Assembly (NCBI GenBank): GCA_964428935.1
Contig: CAYSAG010000111.1
Coordinates: forward strand, 1 to 14,957
Direction of reading: 5' to 3'
Length of the DNA: 14,957 nucleotides
From: JAADHY01 sp964428935
GTDB lineage: Bacteria > Planctomycetota > Planctomycetia > Planctomycetales > Planctomycetaceae
Made by a program: the position numbers and the translations under genes. The notes beneath the pieces were generated by a model. It did not search any database and was not told the DNA's origin. It saw only the letters and a program-made list of their open reading frames with translations. Positions 1 through 7,732 of the stretch are shown in pieces (within the stretch, counting starts at the first letter, position 1; each line of letters starts with the position of its first letter).

Positions 1-61
1 GCGTCCCGCTCTGCGCGCCCCGCTTTCCGCCTGACGGGCTTTGGTCCCCACGTGGTCCTAC

Positions 62-1906
62 TTAGCGGCTTTTCGGCCACACTCGAAGCGAGAACCGGCC
101 GACCGGCGGCTGAGCGAACGGGCCGGGAGCGGGTGAGTCCAGCCGACGACGTCGGCCGAAGTAGTCGGTGTCCAGTCGCAAAGGAGACCCGTCCGGGTTT
201 GTGTACTGTTGCTGCGGCAGTTTGGCTCGCCCGAGAACTTGCGTCGTCACCAGGCGGGTTGTCGCTTGCGCCAGCCAGCTTTTCTGGAACGTGCCTTTCA
301 GGTAAAAGCGACCGTCGCTCTCGACCACCTGCAGTTTGGGGTCGGCGTCGGGCAGCGCGACCGGCCGCCGCTCGTGCTTGGACGGACGAGCCCCGGCCAG
401 GAAGACGTTGCCGGCCATCCAAACCGGTTGAGCGGCCCGGTCGTAGGCGGTCAGGCCACTGTGTCCCACAAACACGTTGTTGTACCAACGGTCGTCGCCG
501 CCGCGCGTGACGCTGAGGCCAGCGACCTGCGTGGAGTGAGGCTTGTGGTAGGGCGTGGAGCGGCGTAGTTCGGGCCTCAACACGACGTCTCCGGCCACCA
601 GGTTGTGCACGAAGGCTCCGCCCTCGGACCGTTGCCGAACGGCCAGACGCGAAAGGAAAAGGTTGTTGTCGACCAAGAACGGGCCGTGGTTGACTTCCAG
701 GAACAGGTCGTCGGTCGTGTTGTCGTGAAGCAGGTTGCCGGTCACGCGCGTGCCCTGAGTCATCCAGTCCAACCAAATGCCTCGTCCGGCTCGGTAAATG
801 TGGTTGTCGCTCAAAACCGCGTCGATGGCTCCGTGGAACTTGATTCCGGCAATTTCGGCTCCGGCAAAAAGCCGTTTGACCCAAATGTCGTGAATGTGGT
901 TGCCGGTCACCACGCTGAAGGCCGCTCCCATGCTGCCGCAAATCCCTGCCTGCTCGCAGCGGAAAATGGTGTTGTTTCGGACAATGTGCGAACCGACTTT
1001 TTCCTTTGACCAACCGTTCTCCAATGCCCAGCGAATGGTTTGGTTGTACTGGTTGGCCGAGGCTTCGCGACGGTCGCGCGGGTCGTGGTACTTGCCCAGC
1101 GTAATGCCGGCGCAGCGCGAGTCGCTAATGACGTTGTTTTCAATGACCCAGCCTTTGCTCCAGTGCGTTCCAATCAGTCCGATTTGCTCGGCTGTCGGCG
1201 GAGCCCACTGGGTGGCGGCGTGCTGCAGAATGAAGCCGCGGACGGTAATGTAGTTCACGCCCGGTCGGTCCGGGTAGAAGCAAGTGGGCCGCACGTTGAT
1301 TTCCACCGTTTGTTCGTTCGGGTCCGCTTGGCCGAAGTCGGCCCAAATGGTTGTGTTCTGCTGGTCGACCTGACAGAACCACCAAGCGTGGCCGTCCTTG
1401 CGGCTCAGGACGTCTTCGAGCGTCGCCGCTTCCCACAGCGGCTCGCCGTTCAGGTACACCTCGCCCGTGTGGTGAACCCGTCCGCGCGGGCGGAACCAGT
1501 CTCCTTCAATCACTTGGCGGTAAGGGTTCGAATCGCCGAAGAAACTGTTGGGCAGAACGACCTTCCACACGTCTCCGCGGACCCGTTCCCAACCTTTGAC
1601 AATTTCCGACCCTTTAATGACCACCCGCTCGCCCTCGGCCGCTCGGTACACAATTCGTTCGTCGTCCGACAGTCCGCCTCGCGGCGGCGTCACCCGTTCT
1701 CGGTACGTGCCCTCGTGAACGGTGATGACGTCCCCGGGCTGGGCCAGCCGAGCGGCCGCGGAAATGGTCCGCAACGGACGTTGCCGCGAGCCGTCGTTGC
1801 GGTCGCTGCCGTCCACCGACACGTGGAACTCCCGAGCCCAAGCCGTTGCCGAAACCAGAGTCAGTGCGAGCCCAACAACCACAGCGAGCTTGACCTGCCG
1901 CGTCAC
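62..1906 (-). CDS. Secreted GH120 family glycosidase (beta-xylosidase family, beta-helix)
   Basis: 614 residues, GTG start. Residues 1-24 are a signal peptide (hydrophobic core, AWA cleavage site), so the enzyme is exported. A DUF1565-like entry follows (FHVSVDGSDRNDG, about 27-70), then a right-handed parallel beta-helix. The match to the GH120 beta-xylosidase XylC of Thermoanaerobacterium runs the whole length from memory: ERIVYRAAEGE, NSFFGDSNPY, WAPPTAEQ, IGTHWSKGW, HSTQVAG, NPDGSPLRLDTDY. The catalytic pair of that family is present: Asp380 in GIWLDW (nucleophile) and Glu404 in LFLEVNHGP (acid/base), 24 residues apart against 23 in XylC. Expected role: release of xylose from xylo-oligosaccharides; the exact substrate is inferred from the family. 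The GTG is chosen over an upstream in-frame ATG at 1960 because a strong ribosome site lies 7 bases ahead and the signal peptide starts there. No linked sugar transporter is seen. Confidence 0.9.
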   Translation of the reverse strand: MTRQVKLAVVVGLALTLVSATAWAREFHVSVDGSDRNDGSRQRPLRTISAAARLAQPGDVITVHEGTYRERVTPPRGGLSDDERIVYRAAEGERVVIKGSEIVKGWERVRGDVWKVVLPNSFFGDSNPYRQVIEGDWFRPRGRVHHTGEVYLNGEPLWEAATLEDVLSRKDGHAWWFCQVDQQNTTIWADFGQADPNEQTVEINVRPTCFYPDRPGVNYITVRGFILQHAATQWAPPTAEQIGLIGTHWSKGWVIENNVISDSRCAGITLGKYHDPRDRREASANQYNQTIRWALENGWSKEKVGSHIVRNNTIFRCEQAGICGSMGAAFSVVTGNHIHDIWVKRLFAGAEIAGIKFHGAIDAVLSDNHIYRAGRGIWLDWMTQGTRVTGNLLHDNTTDDLFLEVNHGPFLVDNNLFLSRLAVRQRSEGGAFVHNLVAGDVVLRPELRRSTPYHKPHSTQVAGLSVTRGGDDRWYNNVFVGHSGLTAYDRAAQPVWMAGNVFLAGARPSKHERRPVALPDADPKLQVVESDGRFYLKGTFQKSWLAQATTRLVTTQVLGRAKLPQQQYTNPDGSPLRLDTDYFGRRRRLDSPAPGPFAQPPVGRFSLRVWPKSR

Positions 1907-2225
1907 GGTGTCTCCTCCTCTAGCTTTTCTTCCAGTCGTTCGGTTCTCGGTTGGAGCCAACTCCGTCTGCGTTTGTTTTCTGCGGTCGCTTGCGTTGCCG
2001 CGAAGTCAACGCCGCGGGTTTCGCTCAAAGTCGACAAAGACCACTCGCCAGCCGAACGTCGGCGGGCTGAGACGCGTCGGCCGGTTTGACGCTCTGAGGC
2101 GGTCCGCCCGCTCCGGTTGCACACTGGCAAGGACCGTGTCATTGTGGTCGGCGAGTCCAACCGGCGCGGGAGTCCGCTCGGCCGTCGCACCGGGGAGCGA
2201 ACGTGTCGGCGCGTCCGACCGCCGC
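1907..2225. other. Intergenic gap between GH120 and propeller genes
   Basis: A 319-base spacer between two minus-strand genes. Apart from the GH120 ribosome site I see no TATAAT-like box, U-tract terminator or repeat. Several frames stay open here, but their translations are Arg/Ser/Pro-rich and look like chance frames in GC-rich DNA. The length argues against tight translational coupling of the two genes. Confidence 0.5.
1914..1920 (-). promoter_or_regulatory. Shine-Dalgarno site that sets the GTG start of the GH120 gene
   Basis: On the minus strand GAGGAGG stands 7 bases before GTG at 1906. It decides the start: the longer in-frame ATG at 1960 lacks such a site and would put 18 polar residues before the signal peptide. 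Confidence 0.8.
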
Positions 2226-3524
2226 TCACCAGCCGGTTTCGCCGGAATGGTCCCGCACGTCGAACACCGAAAGGTGCTGCTCATGCCGCACGTACAACCG
2301 GCCCCCGCAAACAACCGGGTGAGCCAGGTAGGTGTTCGACGGTCGCCGTCCCAAACTGAACTGGCTCACCACCTCGAACCCGCCCGGCGTGGTCTTCAAC
2401 AAAGACAAAGTCCCGCGGTGGTTCAGGCAGTAGAGCATGCCGTCGGCCGCGGTAATCCCGACTTTCGTCAGCGTTCGGTCGTCGGCCGTCTTGACCGTCT
2501 TGCCGGTCAAGAAGTCCACGCAGTAGAACTGCTTGCCGCCCTGCCGACACCCGGAGCCGTAAAGCAGTCCGTTGATTAGAACGGCACCGCCGTGGCAGTT
2601 GTCCAGGTCACGGCGGAACCACACCGGTTCGGGTCGTTCCGAGTCCGGACCCAGCCGGAAAACGGTGCCTCCCGTCAAGTGCCCGCAAGCGACGAACACG
2701 TAGCCGTTGTGGTAAACCGGCGTCAGCGCGTTCTGCGGAGACCGCGGAACGAACGGGAAAGTCCAGAGCAGCTTTCCGGTCGACACGTCGACCCCCAGCA
2801 CCGACCGCTGAGCCATGGTAATCAACTGACGGACGCCGCCGTGTGTGACGACGACCGGCGAGCAGTAGGCCGCCGTGTCCGCAATTTCGGTGTTCGCCCA
2901 AATGGTTCGGCCGGTCTTCTTCTCGAGAGCGACGACGCGTCCCTTCGGACCGCCGGGCATGCACAGCACAAGGTCTCCCTCAACCACGACGTTTTCGGCG
3001 TAGCCCCAAATGCCTGGCCGCCCGTCGAAACGTTCCTTGAGGTCGACGGCCCACACTTCTTTTCCTGTGTCGGCGTCGAAGGCGGCCAGCCGTCCGTTGG
3101 GGTTCAGATGGTACAGTAGGCCGTCGTTGTAAGTGGGCGTGGCGCGCGAGCCGGGAGACGGACCTCGCCAAGCCCGCCCGTTCGGCGCCTTCCACAAGAG
3201 CCGTCCGTTTTTGTCCAACGCCAACAGAAACTCGGTGCCGCCGAAATCGCCCGCCGTGAAGATTTTTCCGTCCGCAATCGAGACTCCCGAGTAGCCTCGA
3301 CCGCAGTCCGAAAAACGCCACACGAGCGGTGGGCCCTCGGGCGGCCACTTCTTCAACAAGCCCTTGTCCGGCGAAATGTTCGTCCGCCCCGGACCGTGAA
3401 ACTCGGGCCACCAGCCGAGGGCGTCCGACGGCTGCGTTCCGGCCAACGCCGTTCCAGCCGCGCCGCCGTGCAACAGCAAGCAGCAACAAGCCAGCACGCG
3501 GAGGGTTGCCGAACGTCTGCCCAT
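2226..3524 (-). CDS. Secreted PQQ-like beta-propeller repeat protein
   Basis: 432 residues. The start ATG at 3524 is followed by a signal peptide (residues 1-28, LACCCLLLHGG core, ALA cleavage site); an A/G-rich stretch (AGGGAAGA) lies just upstream. The mature part begins with WWPEFHGPGRTNIS, the typical opening of planctomycete PQQ-like (BamB/quinoprotein-fold) proteins, and carries repeated blades of the form G(x)V-AFDADTGKEVWAV, VVALEKKTGRTIW, VLGVDVSTGKLLWTF, FYCVDFLTGKTVKTA. The blades lack the extra domains of PQQ alcohol dehydrogenases, so enzymatic use of PQQ is doubtful; a structural or binding role outside the cytoplasm is more likely. It lies upstream of the GH120 gene on the same strand but 319 bases away, so co-transcription is uncertain. 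A longer in-frame reading to 3626 is Arg/Pro-rich and rejected. Confidence 0.87.
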   Translation of the reverse strand: MGRRSATLRVLACCCLLLHGGAAGTALAGTQPSDALGWWPEFHGPGRTNISPDKGLLKKWPPEGPPLVWRFSDCGRGYSGVSIADGKIFTAGDFGGTEFLLALDKNGRLLWKAPNGRAWRGPSPGSRATPTYNDGLLYHLNPNGRLAAFDADTGKEVWAVDLKERFDGRPGIWGYAENVVVEGDLVLCMPGGPKGRVVALEKKTGRTIWANTEIADTAAYCSPVVVTHGGVRQLITMAQRSVLGVDVSTGKLLWTFPFVPRSPQNALTPVYHNGYVFVACGHLTGGTVFRLGPDSERPEPVWFRRDLDNCHGGAVLINGLLYGSGCRQGGKQFYCVDFLTGKTVKTADDRTLTKVGITAADGMLYCLNHRGTLSLLKTTPGGFEVVSQFSLGRRPSNTYLAHPVVCGGRLYVRHEQHLSVFDVRDHSGETGW

Positions 3525-4167
3525 GAGTCTTCCCTTTTTTCGGATTGGTCGAGGTTGTCCGGCAGTCGAAGCGCCGGCTGCGTCGCGGCCAGGCGGAACG
3601 TGTGTCCGGACGACCCCAGAAGACACCGCCCGCAGCCTTCCGGCTCACAACTGCGGCGAAGACGCAAGCGAATTCGCGGACAGCCTCGTCCAGTTCGGCG
3701 GCCGAGCGACTCGCCGCCGCAAAGGCCGGCCGAGTTTTTTTCCGAACGGTCGCTGTCGTCGCGAACCGATCGTACCGCTTTCGGACGCCGCTGCAAACTT
3801 TCCGGCCCGAACTTCAACGCAGCCAAGACACGCTACACCGGCCAGTCGACTTTTCCGGGCCCCGCGTTCGAAAACCACTCGACAACGTTCCCGCCAGACC
3901 GAGCCACCGAGTAAGATGAGGACGTCCGGGAGGGCCACGCTGCGTCGAGGCCGCCGACGGTTTGTGCGTCGAGGCCGGCTCCACAAGGCACGTCCGGTCG
4001 TTCCGAACCCGCGAAACCTCTGAGAAACGCGGAACGAATTTGCCGACACCCTCGGCACGGCCACCGTTCGGACGGTCACCTTGTGGGAAGGCTCCGAGGC
4101 CCGAAGGACCTTGGACGTGCGGCCGGTTCGACTCCGGTCACCGACGTTCCACCGCAAGCAGCTCGAC
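3525..4167. other. Divergent intergenic region ahead of ABC exporter genes
   Basis: 643 bases between the minus-strand propeller gene and the plus-strand ABC genes; it should hold promoters for both. The only -10-like box I see is TAAGAT at 3912-3917 on the plus strand, without a convincing -35. A T-run at about 3734-3741 has no proper stem before it. Open frames here are rich in Arg, Ser, Pro and Gly and overlap one another on both strands, so I read none as genes. The first GATC site of the window lies here (3768-3771). Confidence 0.45.
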
Positions 4168-5232
4168 ATGCCAGCCATCGAGGTCAAAAATCTGACGAAG
4201 ATTTACCGCGTCTACCGCAAGCGCGAAGGCGTGCTGGCGTCGTTGGCGGGGTTGTTCCGTCGCGAGTACCACGAGGTCCGCGCGGTGGACGGGGTGAGCT
4301 TCACAATCGAAGAAGGCGAAATGATTGCCTTCTTGGGGCCAAACGGAGCGGGAAAAACAACCACGCTGAAGCTGCTGAGCGGCCTGATTTTTCCGACCAG
4401 CGGTGAGGCTCGGGTTCTGGGCTACGTCCCGTGGAAACGCGAAAACGCGTACCGGCGTCGTTTCTCGTTGGTCATGGGACAAAAAAACCAACTTTGGTGG
4501 GACCTCCCCGCACAAGAATCCTTCCGCCTTCACAAGGAAATCTACCGGATCGACAGCCGCGAGTTCCAACGTCGACTGGACGAATTGACCGAGCTGTTGG
4601 AAGTGCGGCACCTAGTGGGACAGCCGGTGCGCGAGTTGTCGTTGGGCGAGCGAATGCGAATGGAGCTGATTGCCGCATTGCTCCACAGCCCACAAGTGCT
4701 CCTGCTGGACGAGCCGACCATCGGCCTGGACGTCGTCTCGCAGCGAAAGGTGCAGAACTTCTTGAAGTACTACCAGGCCGAGCGAAAAATCACGGTCCTG
4801 CTGACCAGCCACTACATGAAAGACGTAGAGGCGTTGTGCGAGCGGGCGATCATCATTAGCCACGGACAAATCAAGCACGACGGACCACTGGCCGAAATCG
4901 TCGACCGGTTCAGCCACCACAAGCTGCTGGAGCTGCAGTTCCACGACGACCAAATGCCACCCGACTTGCAACGCTACGGCAATGTGGTGTGGGTCAGCCC
5001 TCCGCGGGTCCGACTGGAGGTGCCGCGGAGTCAGATTCAGCAGGTGCTGGCGTCGATTCTGTCGCGCTACAACGTGGAAGACGTGAGCGTGAAGGACCGG
5101 CCGCTGGAGGACGCCATTGCCGAGTTCTTCACGAACCAACAGGCCGAGGAGGGTGCAGAAAGACCCGTTCGCGTCGGTCCGCCAGCGGCTCCTTCCCGGC
5201 CCCGATTCGGTCGCCGAATGGGACGGCTTTGA
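4168..5232 (+). CDS. ABC-2 type exporter, ATP-binding subunit (NatA/CcmA-like)
   Basis: 354 residues. It energises export through the membrane partner encoded just downstream. All nucleotide-binding motifs are intact: Walker A GPNGAGKT (57-64), Q-loop around MGQKNQ (103-108), signature LSLGER (157-162, in place of LSGGQ), Walker B LLLDEP (178-183), D-loop GLD (186-188) and H-loop His215. An N-terminal segment YRKREGVLASLAGLFRR (about 15-32) precedes the Walker A strand, as in ATPases that pair with DUF990-like permeases. The C-terminal tail (about 230-354) is an accessory domain ending in a basic, Pro-rich stretch. ATG 4168 is chosen because MPAIEVKNLTKIY is the normal family start; the ribosome site is weak, and an in-frame ATG at 4081 is less likely. 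The gap to the permease is 101 bases. The substrate cannot be told. Confidence 0.93.
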   Translation: MPAIEVKNLTKIYRVYRKREGVLASLAGLFRREYHEVRAVDGVSFTIEEGEMIAFLGPNGAGKTTTLKLLSGLIFPTSGEARVLGYVPWKRENAYRRRFSLVMGQKNQLWWDLPAQESFRLHKEIYRIDSREFQRRLDELTELLEVRHLVGQPVRELSLGERMRMELIAALLHSPQVLLLDEPTIGLDVVSQRKVQNFLKYYQAERKITVLLTSHYMKDVEALCERAIIISHGQIKHDGPLAEIVDRFSHHKLLELQFHDDQMPPDLQRYGNVVWVSPPRVRLEVPRSQIQQVLASILSRYNVEDVSVKDRPLEDAIAEFFTNQQAEEGAERPVRVGPPAAPSRPRFGRRMGRL

Positions 5233-5333
5233 GTCGACCGGCCTCACCTTCCCCCAGCCAGCCGTCGGGAGAAGCAGCCTGGCCAAGCCGAACACTCGGC
5301 CCTAACCTACCAACGACACGCCAGTCGATTTCC

Positions 5334-6212
5334 ATGAGCACCACGGCATTTGACCAATCCGACGAGAACTGGGCCGCTCAGCTGAAGGCCAGCGTGCGCA
5401 CCAACTGGTGCATTCTGAAAACGTGCATTGAAGAGCGCCTGGTCTACCGCGCTGACTTTGCTTTCGCCACGTTGATGCGTTTTCTGCCCATTGTCACCCA
5501 GATTTTCTTGTGGGGAGCCATTTACGGCGTCGGAACGAGCCAGCCGTACGGGAAGCTGAACGGGTACACGTACTCGAACATGGTCGCTTACTACCTGCTG
5601 GCCATGGTCGGCCGAGCCTTCTCGAGCATGCCGGGCCTGGCCAGCGGGATTGCACGCGAGGTTCGAGACGGCACCATAAAGAAGTACCTCACACAGCCCA
5701 TCGACATGCTCGGTTACCTTTTCTGGTACCGAGTCGCTCACAAGCTGGTCTACTACTGCGTCGCCGCCGGCCCGTTCGCCCTGGTGTTCTACCTTTGCCG
5801 CGGCTACTTCGACGGCTGGCCAGACGGACTGACCATCGCCGCATGGGTGGCGTCGCTGATCATGGCTTTCTTGATCGGGTTCCTACTGGAGGCTCTGATC
5901 GGGCTGGTCTCGTTCTGGTTTCTGGAAGTGAGTTCGCTCATTTTCATCTACATGATGATCAACTACTTCTTGTCCGGACACATGATTCCTTTGGATTGGC
6001 TGGGACCGGTTGGCGAAGCCGTACAGTACCTGCCGTTCAAGTACTTGGCCTACGTTCCTGCCGCGATCATGCTCCGGCGCGAAGGCTACCGCTTGGAAGA
6101 CGGACTGGGCCTGCAACTGGCTGTGGCCGTGGGGTGGATCGTCGTCCTGCTGGTAGCGAACCGAGTGGCGTTTGCTCGCGGCGTCCGGCGCTACGGTGCG
6201 TTCGGAGGTTGA
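5334..6212 (+). CDS. ABC-2 family permease (DUF990-like)
   Basis: 292 residues with about six membrane spans (roughly 45-65, 82-98, 135-157, 168-190, 192-215, 258-280). The motif REVRDGTIKKYLTQPID (109-124) after span two is the hallmark of ABC-2 permeases of the DUF990 type (R/KxGxLxxYLxxPxD). It should form the pore for the ATPase encoded 101 bases upstream. Such ATPases often come with two different permease genes; here only one is present and the DNA after it does not encode a second, so it may work as a homodimer or with a partner elsewhere. ATG 5334 gives a short cytoplasmic lead of about 40 residues, normal for the family; an in-frame extension back to 4989 overlaps the ATPase and is rejected. 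Five of the window's GATC sites cluster between 5858 and 6068 here, with a sixth at 6137. Confidence 0.9.
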   Translation: MSTTAFDQSDENWAAQLKASVRTNWCILKTCIEERLVYRADFAFATLMRFLPIVTQIFLWGAIYGVGTSQPYGKLNGYTYSNMVAYYLLAMVGRAFSSMPGLASGIAREVRDGTIKKYLTQPIDMLGYLFWYRVAHKLVYYCVAAGPFALVFYLCRGYFDGWPDGLTIAAWVASLIMAFLIGFLLEALIGLVSFWFLEVSSLIFIYMMINYFLSGHMIPLDWLGPVGEAVQYLPFKYLAYVPAAIMLRREGYRLEDGLGLQLAVAVGWIVVLLVANRVAFARGVRRYGAFGG

Positions 6213-6520
6213 GTGACGACGAGAAGTGCACTGGCTCACCGCGTGGCAACGCAGTGCCCTTCGGGCCGACTTGGTGCAGCCGGGCGCGCCGCTCGGGCCC
6301 GGACCGAGTTCTCGGTCGACGGACGTGCCCGTGCCGTCGGGAGCGATTCCGCGAAGTCTTCAACTCCGTGCAAGTTTGTCGGCGAGCGACCGGACCGCGT
6401 CCCCGGACGCCGCGACCAGCCCGATCGGTTGTGACCTCGCTTGGCTGCTACCCCATCTTCCGCCCTCGCACGGACGACCGGTTCGGAGTAGCATTGCCTT
6501 CTCTACTTTCGGGTCGCTGC
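6213..6520. other. Intergenic stretch after the ABC permease, no gene seen
   Basis: About 310 bases between the permease stop and the TATAAT box. It holds a small inverted repeat (ACCGA-GTTC-TCGGT, about 6303-6316) with no U-tract, so it is not a clear terminator. Translations in all frames are low-quality and show no permease-like hydrophobic segments, so no remnant of a second permease is visible. The last GATC site of the window is at 6423-6426. Confidence 0.45.
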
Positions 6521-6526
6521 TATAAT
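6521..6526 (+). promoter_or_regulatory. -10 box (TATAAT) of the tRNA-Met transcription unit
   Basis: A perfect TATAAT in a GC-rich stretch. The nearest -35-like box, TTGCCT at 6494-6499, is 21 bases away, longer than the usual 16-18; CTTCTC at 6498-6503 has correct spacing but poor match. Start of transcription would be near 6533, about 150 bases before the tRNA. No AT-rich box is seen nearer the tRNA. Confidence 0.6.
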
Positions 6527-6532
6527 GAGCCA

Positions 6533-6686
6533 GCACGCTTGAGGTGTAGCACACCGGGCCGGTGGAGACCGACGAACGCCGAGGTCGGCGGTGGGTGTCG
6601 TGGCCCGGTCCGCTACGACGGACTTTCGAGGCCGGTTTGGCTTCGGACGGGGCAGCCGCAAGAGGACGCCCGGCTGTGTGTGTTTT
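6533..6686 (+). ncRNA. Putative structured leader or small RNA ahead of tRNA-Met
   Basis: A roughly 154-base stretch between the TATAAT box and the tRNA that can fold strongly: GGTGT/ACACC (6543-6555), a long-range stem ACCGGGCC (6553-6560) with GGCCCGGT (6602-6609), an inner CGCCG-AGGT-CGGCG hairpin, GTCCG/CGGAC just after, and CAGCCG/CGGCTG near the 3' end followed by TGTGTGTTTT, which is terminator-like but weak. It matches no RNA I know: the GGAAGCAGC loop of SRP RNA is absent. It may be only a processed 5' leader of the tRNA, or a separate RNA. Low confidence; in GC-rich DNA stems of this kind also occur by chance. Confidence 0.3.
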
Positions 6687-6759
6687 GGCGGAGTAGCTCA
6701 GCGGTCAGAGCAGCGGCTTCATAAGCCGTGTGTCGGGGGTTCGAATCCCCCCTCCGCTA
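6687..6759 (+). tRNA. tRNA-Met (CAU), elongator type
   Basis: 73 bases, full cloverleaf. Acceptor GGCGGAG pairs with CTCCGCT (first pair is a G1-U72 wobble), D-arm GCUC/GAGC with 8-base loop, anticodon stem GCGGC/GCCGU with loop UUCAUAA (anticodon CAU at 6720-6722), 5-base variable loop, T-arm of five G-C pairs with loop TTCGAAT, discriminator A73. CCA is not encoded. It lacks initiator marks: pair 11-24 is C-G and the 29-31 stem is GGC/GCC. G2-C71, C3-G70 and A73 fit methionyl-tRNA synthetase recognition; the lysidine-modified tRNA-Ile2 also has CAU and is the alternative, less likely because positions 4-5 are G-G and not the C-C favoured by TilS. Confidence 0.9.
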
Positions 6760-6793
6760 CTTGAAGGCGGAAAGGCCTTGGAGCAAACCACGC

Positions 6794-6824
6794 AAGTCCT
6801 TGCATGACAAGGACTTTTCTTTTT
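6794..6824 (+). terminator. Rho-independent terminator of the tRNA-Met unit
   Basis: Perfect 9-bp stem AAGTCCTTG (6794-6802) and CAAGGACTT (6808-6816) with a 5-base loop, followed by the T-rich run TTTTCTTTTT. It begins 35 bases after the tRNA end. Confidence 0.88.
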
Positions 6825-7184
6825 GCGCGGTTTTCGTCTGCGAGCGCGTCGGGCGGGTCCTCCCTGTTTCTCGGCCTTCGCCCCGGTGCATTTCGAGTGC
6901 GTGCCGGACCGTCTCTCGTCCTCGCACGCCAACCTCTGTCAATGCACTGAGGGACAAGTTCCTTTCGGACTCCGCCTCCAGGCCCAGAGGACACCCCAGG
7001 GTGGAGACCTTTTCGACAGCTCTGCCAAAGTGGAAAGACCACCTCCATCGCTCGCCTGTTCTCTTCTCCGGCCGCCCGACAAGTTCCGTCGGACCGGCCG
7101 GTGCGCGGCCACCAACGCTCAACCCCTGACGCGGCAAAGTGGCTCGAAACGGCGAGCCGAGCGGCGGGAGCAAAATCAGCGCAA
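6825..7184. other. Spacer between two convergent tRNA terminators, no gene seen
   Basis: 360 bases between the terminators of the two tRNA units. Open frames on both strands give Arg/Pro/Ser-rich translations with no recognisable domain and no credible ribosome site. No repeat or att-like copy of a tRNA end was found. Confidence 0.5.
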
Positions 7185-7212
7185 CAAAAAAGCCCTTGGG
7201 AGCCAAGGGCTT
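7185..7212 (-). terminator. Rho-independent terminator of the tRNA-fMet unit
   Basis: Minus-strand stem AAGCCCTTGG / CCAAGGGCTT (7190-7212, 10 bp, 3-base loop) followed by a run of T. It lies 29 bases after the tRNA end and faces the terminator of the plus-strand tRNA. Confidence 0.9.
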
Positions 7213-7241
7213 ACAACTTCTCACCACCTCTTGTGCCGAAG

Positions 7242-7314
<73 letters not shown>

Positions 7315-7340
7315 TCAACCTTTTGTTTGTGTCGTCTTGT

Positions 7341-7368
7341 ATTATAGGTCCTCTTGAGGATTCGTCGA
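7341..7368 (-). promoter_or_regulatory. Promoter of initiator tRNA-fMet
   Basis: On the minus strand a perfect -10 TATAAT (7346-7341) is preceded 16 bases upstream by TCGACG (7368-7363, 4 of 6 against TTGACA). Transcription would start near 7335, about 20 bases before the tRNA. Confidence 0.75.
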
Positions 7369-7732
7369 GTCTGGAAGGCCGTAGTTTCGAAATTCGTTGG
7401 GGAAGGAGGCCGCTGGTCGCGGCAGTTGGCCTCCGTCACGGGCTGTCTCATTCTACAGGCCGGCGTCGAGCGAATCAGACGTTCAGCCCAACCGGCCGCT
7501 CGACGGAGCCGCTCGGGTCGGTGACTCCGTCACCCCGCTGCGTCCAAAAATTTCAACCCCTTGTACGAAAACCGGCCGCCGCTGCCACTAATAGGAGTGG
7601 GCCCGAGCCAAATTCGGTTCGGGTGGACTCGGCCGCTGTCCCGTGCGGCTCAATGAGCTCACCAAACGGACGGGACGTTAGCCGGCCATGCCGCTTCACG
7701 CTCAACGGTTCCTGGCAGCGAGGGCCAAGCCA
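7369..7732. other. Intergenic region ahead of the 865-residue membrane protein gene
   Basis: About 360 bases. A hairpin CCCGAGCC / GGTTCGGG with 6-base loop (7602-7623, one G-U pair) lies in the likely 5' untranslated region of the downstream gene. A weak -10-like TAATAG at 7589-7594 has TTGTAC at 7561-7566, but at 22-base spacing, so a promoter call is uncertain. No coding region is credible here. Confidence 0.4.

Noticed and set aside
1040..2089. 349-codon open frame on the plus strand
   Set aside because: Antisense to the GH120 gene and its leader; the minus-strand product has catalytic residues and a full-length family match.
3734..3741. T-run considered as a terminator in the divergent spacer
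   Set aside because: The preceding GGCCGGCC is a self-palindrome without loop, and no gene ends there.
4122..4138. tRNA T-arm-like hairpin GCCGG-TTCGACT-CCGGT ahead of the ABC ATPase gene
   Set aside because: No matching 5' acceptor strand, D-arm or anticodon arm could be found upstream, so it is not a tRNA; it could be a relic but chance is as likely.
6303..6316. Inverted repeat ACCGA-GTTC-TCGGT considered as terminator of the ABC genes
   Set aside because: No U-tract follows and the stem is only 5 bp; such repeats are common in GC-rich DNA.
6533..6686. Identity as SRP RNA (4.5S)
   Set aside because: The conserved GGAAGCAGC loop and the symmetric internal loop of SRP RNA are not present.
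5510..6724. 404-codon plus-strand frame running from the permease through to the tRNA
   Set aside because: Overlaps the permease in another frame, is Arg/Pro/Ser-rich and runs into a tRNA gene; considered as a second permease but has no hydrophobic spans.
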